DNA of 33,128 nt from JAIDVZ01 sp964486285 (GTDB taxonomy: Bacteria; Verrucomicrobiota; Verrucomicrobiia; Opitutales; JAIRKQ01), in assembly GCA_964486285.1 (NCBI GenBank), contig CAZALH010000011.1, positions 1 through 33,128 of the forward strand. Direction: 5' to 3'. Under the pieces are notes generated by a model. That model was given only the letters and a program-made list of their open reading frames with translations, was not told the DNA's origin and searched no databases. A program made the translations under genes and the position numbers. Shown one piece after another: positions 32,108 through 33,128 of the stretch; the stretch's first letter is position 1; each line of letters opens with the position of its first letter.

Positions 32108-33128
32108 ATGAAAACTTTTTATAATTCAAGATTAAGAATACAAGCAGACGTTTCGTCTTTTGATAATCCGATTGATGTCCTCCATAATGATATTCCACAA
32201 TATTGGCGTGGAAATGATCTTATAATAGAATTGGGTGTAGTATCTGGAGACGATATTGTTGATGTTTCTAATTTTTCTAGTATTTCTTTAGAGGTACGTT
32301 CACTAAATAATGATGGTGAAGCCCCTGAAGCAAGTTCTCCAGCTTTAATATCACAGAAATGTACATCTTTGGATACTTCTGTCACTATAGATGACTGGAG
32401 AAATGAAAGTAAACAACATGCACAATTTGAATTTTTGTCGACTGAAACTAATCTTCAGCCTGGTGTTTATTGGATGTCTATTTGGGCTTCAACGCATGAT
32501 GAATCTCCAAAAACTCTTACAATAGGAGCAGGTACAATACGGGTATTAGAGGATGGTGGAGGTATTACTACAACTCCTCCAGAACCACTAGGAAAGTACT
32601 ATACTTCTGATGAAATAGATGAAAAATTTGTGCAATTATCAAGCATTGATACTAATATTAATTTAGGTGATTCTGATGAAAAAATTCCTAGTCAGGCAGC
32701 GGTTAAACAATACGTAGATTCTGCGTCAAGTATAGGCGAGGCAAATACAGCATCGAATGTCGGTACTGGTGAAGGAATATTTAAGGGAAAAAGTGATGTT
32801 GATTTGGTATTTAAAAGTTTATCAGCTGGTCGAAATGTAACACTTTCTTCTTCAGATGATGAAATCATTATTTCAGCTAACGAAGGTGGCGAAACAGGAG
32901 GGCATGTTATTCAAAATAATGGAGAATCTTTAGATTCTCGTGTAAATTTGAATTTTTCCGGTATATTACAAGCAACTAATTCAGCAACTGCTACGGATAT
33001 ATCTATAGATACTACAAATCTGTTAAAAGTTGAGAACAATTTAGCTGATATTTTAAATAAAGATACAGCTTTAACCAATCTTGGGGCGCTGCCTAATACG
33101 GTGACGATAAATAATAAATTAGTATCTG
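32108..33128 (+). CDS. Phage fibre-like protein, partial at right edge
   Basis: The frame is open from the ATG at 32108 to the window end (340 codons seen). The N-terminal ~150 residues form an Ig-like/baseplate-upper type domain (DIPQYWRGNDLIIELGVV, FLSTETNLQPGVYWMSIWAS). A linker of Gly/Pro/Thr follows. Fibre-type segments follow: LGDSDEKIPSQAAVKQYVDS, GTGEGIFKGKSDVDLVFKSL and DTALTNLGALP. These are the usual shaft motifs of tail or neck fibres that bind host surfaces. The receptor-binding tip lies outside the window. Confidence 0.8.
   Translation, partial: MKTFYNSRLRIQADVSSFDNPIDVLHNDIPQYWRGNDLIIELGVVSGDDIVDVSNFSSISLEVRSLNNDGEAPEASSPALISQKCTSLDTSVTIDDWRNESKQHAQFEFLSTETNLQPGVYWMSIWASTHDESPKTLTIGAGTIRVLEDGGGITTTPPEPLGKYYTSDEIDEKFVQLSSIDTNINLGDSDEKIPSQAAVKQYVDSASSIGEANTASNVGTGEGIFKGKSDVDLVFKSLSAGRNVTLSSSDDEIIISANEGGETGGHVIQNNGESLDSRVNLNFSGILQATNSATATDISIDTTNLLKVENNLADILNKDTALTNLGALPNTVTINNKLVS

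Larger units (their letters stand above)
25206..33128 (+). mobile_element. Mu-like phage packaging and head gene cassette (prophage, continues past the right edge)
   Basis: Eleven consecutive same-strand genes, none inactivated, mostly overlapping or a few bases apart. Order: winged-helix-like, small terminase candidate, large terminase, DUF935 portal, Mu I-type protease, DUF2190 decoration, major capsid, DUF1320/gp36-like, tail-terminator-like, unknown, fibre-like (cut by the edge). The packaging, portal and head order is that of Mu-like phages, minus the gp30/F minor head gene. No integrase, transposase, repressor or lysis genes precede it. Base composition looks like the host's, suggesting long residence. 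Confidence 0.85.

Noticed and set aside
32119..32385. 88-codon minus-strand frame near the right edge
   Set aside because: It is antisense to the N-terminal domain of the fibre-like gene, which is open to the window end and has recognisable motifs.

Overview
The window is AT-rich chromosomal DNA from a Gram-negative bacterium. LpxD, an OmpH/Skp chaperone and a C-terminal-Phe beta-barrel indicate an LPS-type outer membrane. Several features point to the PVC superphylum, most likely Verrucomicrobiota of the Opitutae type. These are a pseudopilin trio of verrucomicrobial style, a DUF4013-like membrane protein, rpsP-trmD-rplS without rimM, and an F420-ligase-like orphan. This placement is inference from protein style and gene order, because no rRNA is present. 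A CesT-type secretion chaperone and two Asn/Ser/Thr-rich unknown proteins at the left edge suggest a host-associated lifestyle, possibly with type III secretion.

Layout. 1-1.45 kb: two minus-strand unknown proteins, both starting Met-Thr-Ile, the left one running off the edge. 1.65 kb: tRNA-Ile2(CAU). 1.9-5.2 kb: exodeoxyribonuclease III, a YycJ-like metallo-hydrolase, a 33-codon AURKAIP1/COX24 (bS22/mS38-like) ribosomal protein, a 2-Cys peroxiredoxin and a CofE-like protein. 5.2-7.5 kb: CesT-like chaperone, ompH and lpxD. 7.5-9.6 kb: ATP synthase atpB-atpE-atpF-atpH on the minus strand, without the catalytic F1 genes. 9.6-13.8 kb: dus, an unknown exported protein and clpC. 14.0-18.0 kb: a tight plus-strand cluster rpsP-trmD-rplS-gltX-CPBP protease-tsaE. 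18.0-18.2 kb: a small minus-strand gene cut by a 100-N assembly gap. 18.25-22.5 kb: valS and three overlapping pseudopilin-like genes. 22.6-24.8 kb: DUF4013-like protein, M50 site-2 protease and an outer-membrane beta-barrel.

25.2-33.1 kb (right edge): a continuous plus-strand phage packaging and head cassette of Mu-like type. It holds a winged-helix-like protein, a probable small terminase subunit, large terminase, DUF935 portal, Mu-I-type protease/scaffold, DUF2190 decoration protein, major capsid protein, a DUF1320/gp36-like protein, a tail-terminator-like protein, an unknown protein and the start of a fibre-like protein. All frames are intact and most junctions overlap. No integrase, transposase, repressor or lysis gene lies on the left side; the cassette begins directly after a host outer-membrane gene behind two promoter-like sequences. 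It could be a live prophage with an unusual order, a remnant, or a domesticated particle-making locus.

Several start codons were moved downstream of the longest possible frame because a Shine-Dalgarno sequence or the family N-terminus supported it (second unknown protein, lpxD, atpE, clpC, rplS, gltX, valS, the GspG-like gene and several phage genes).
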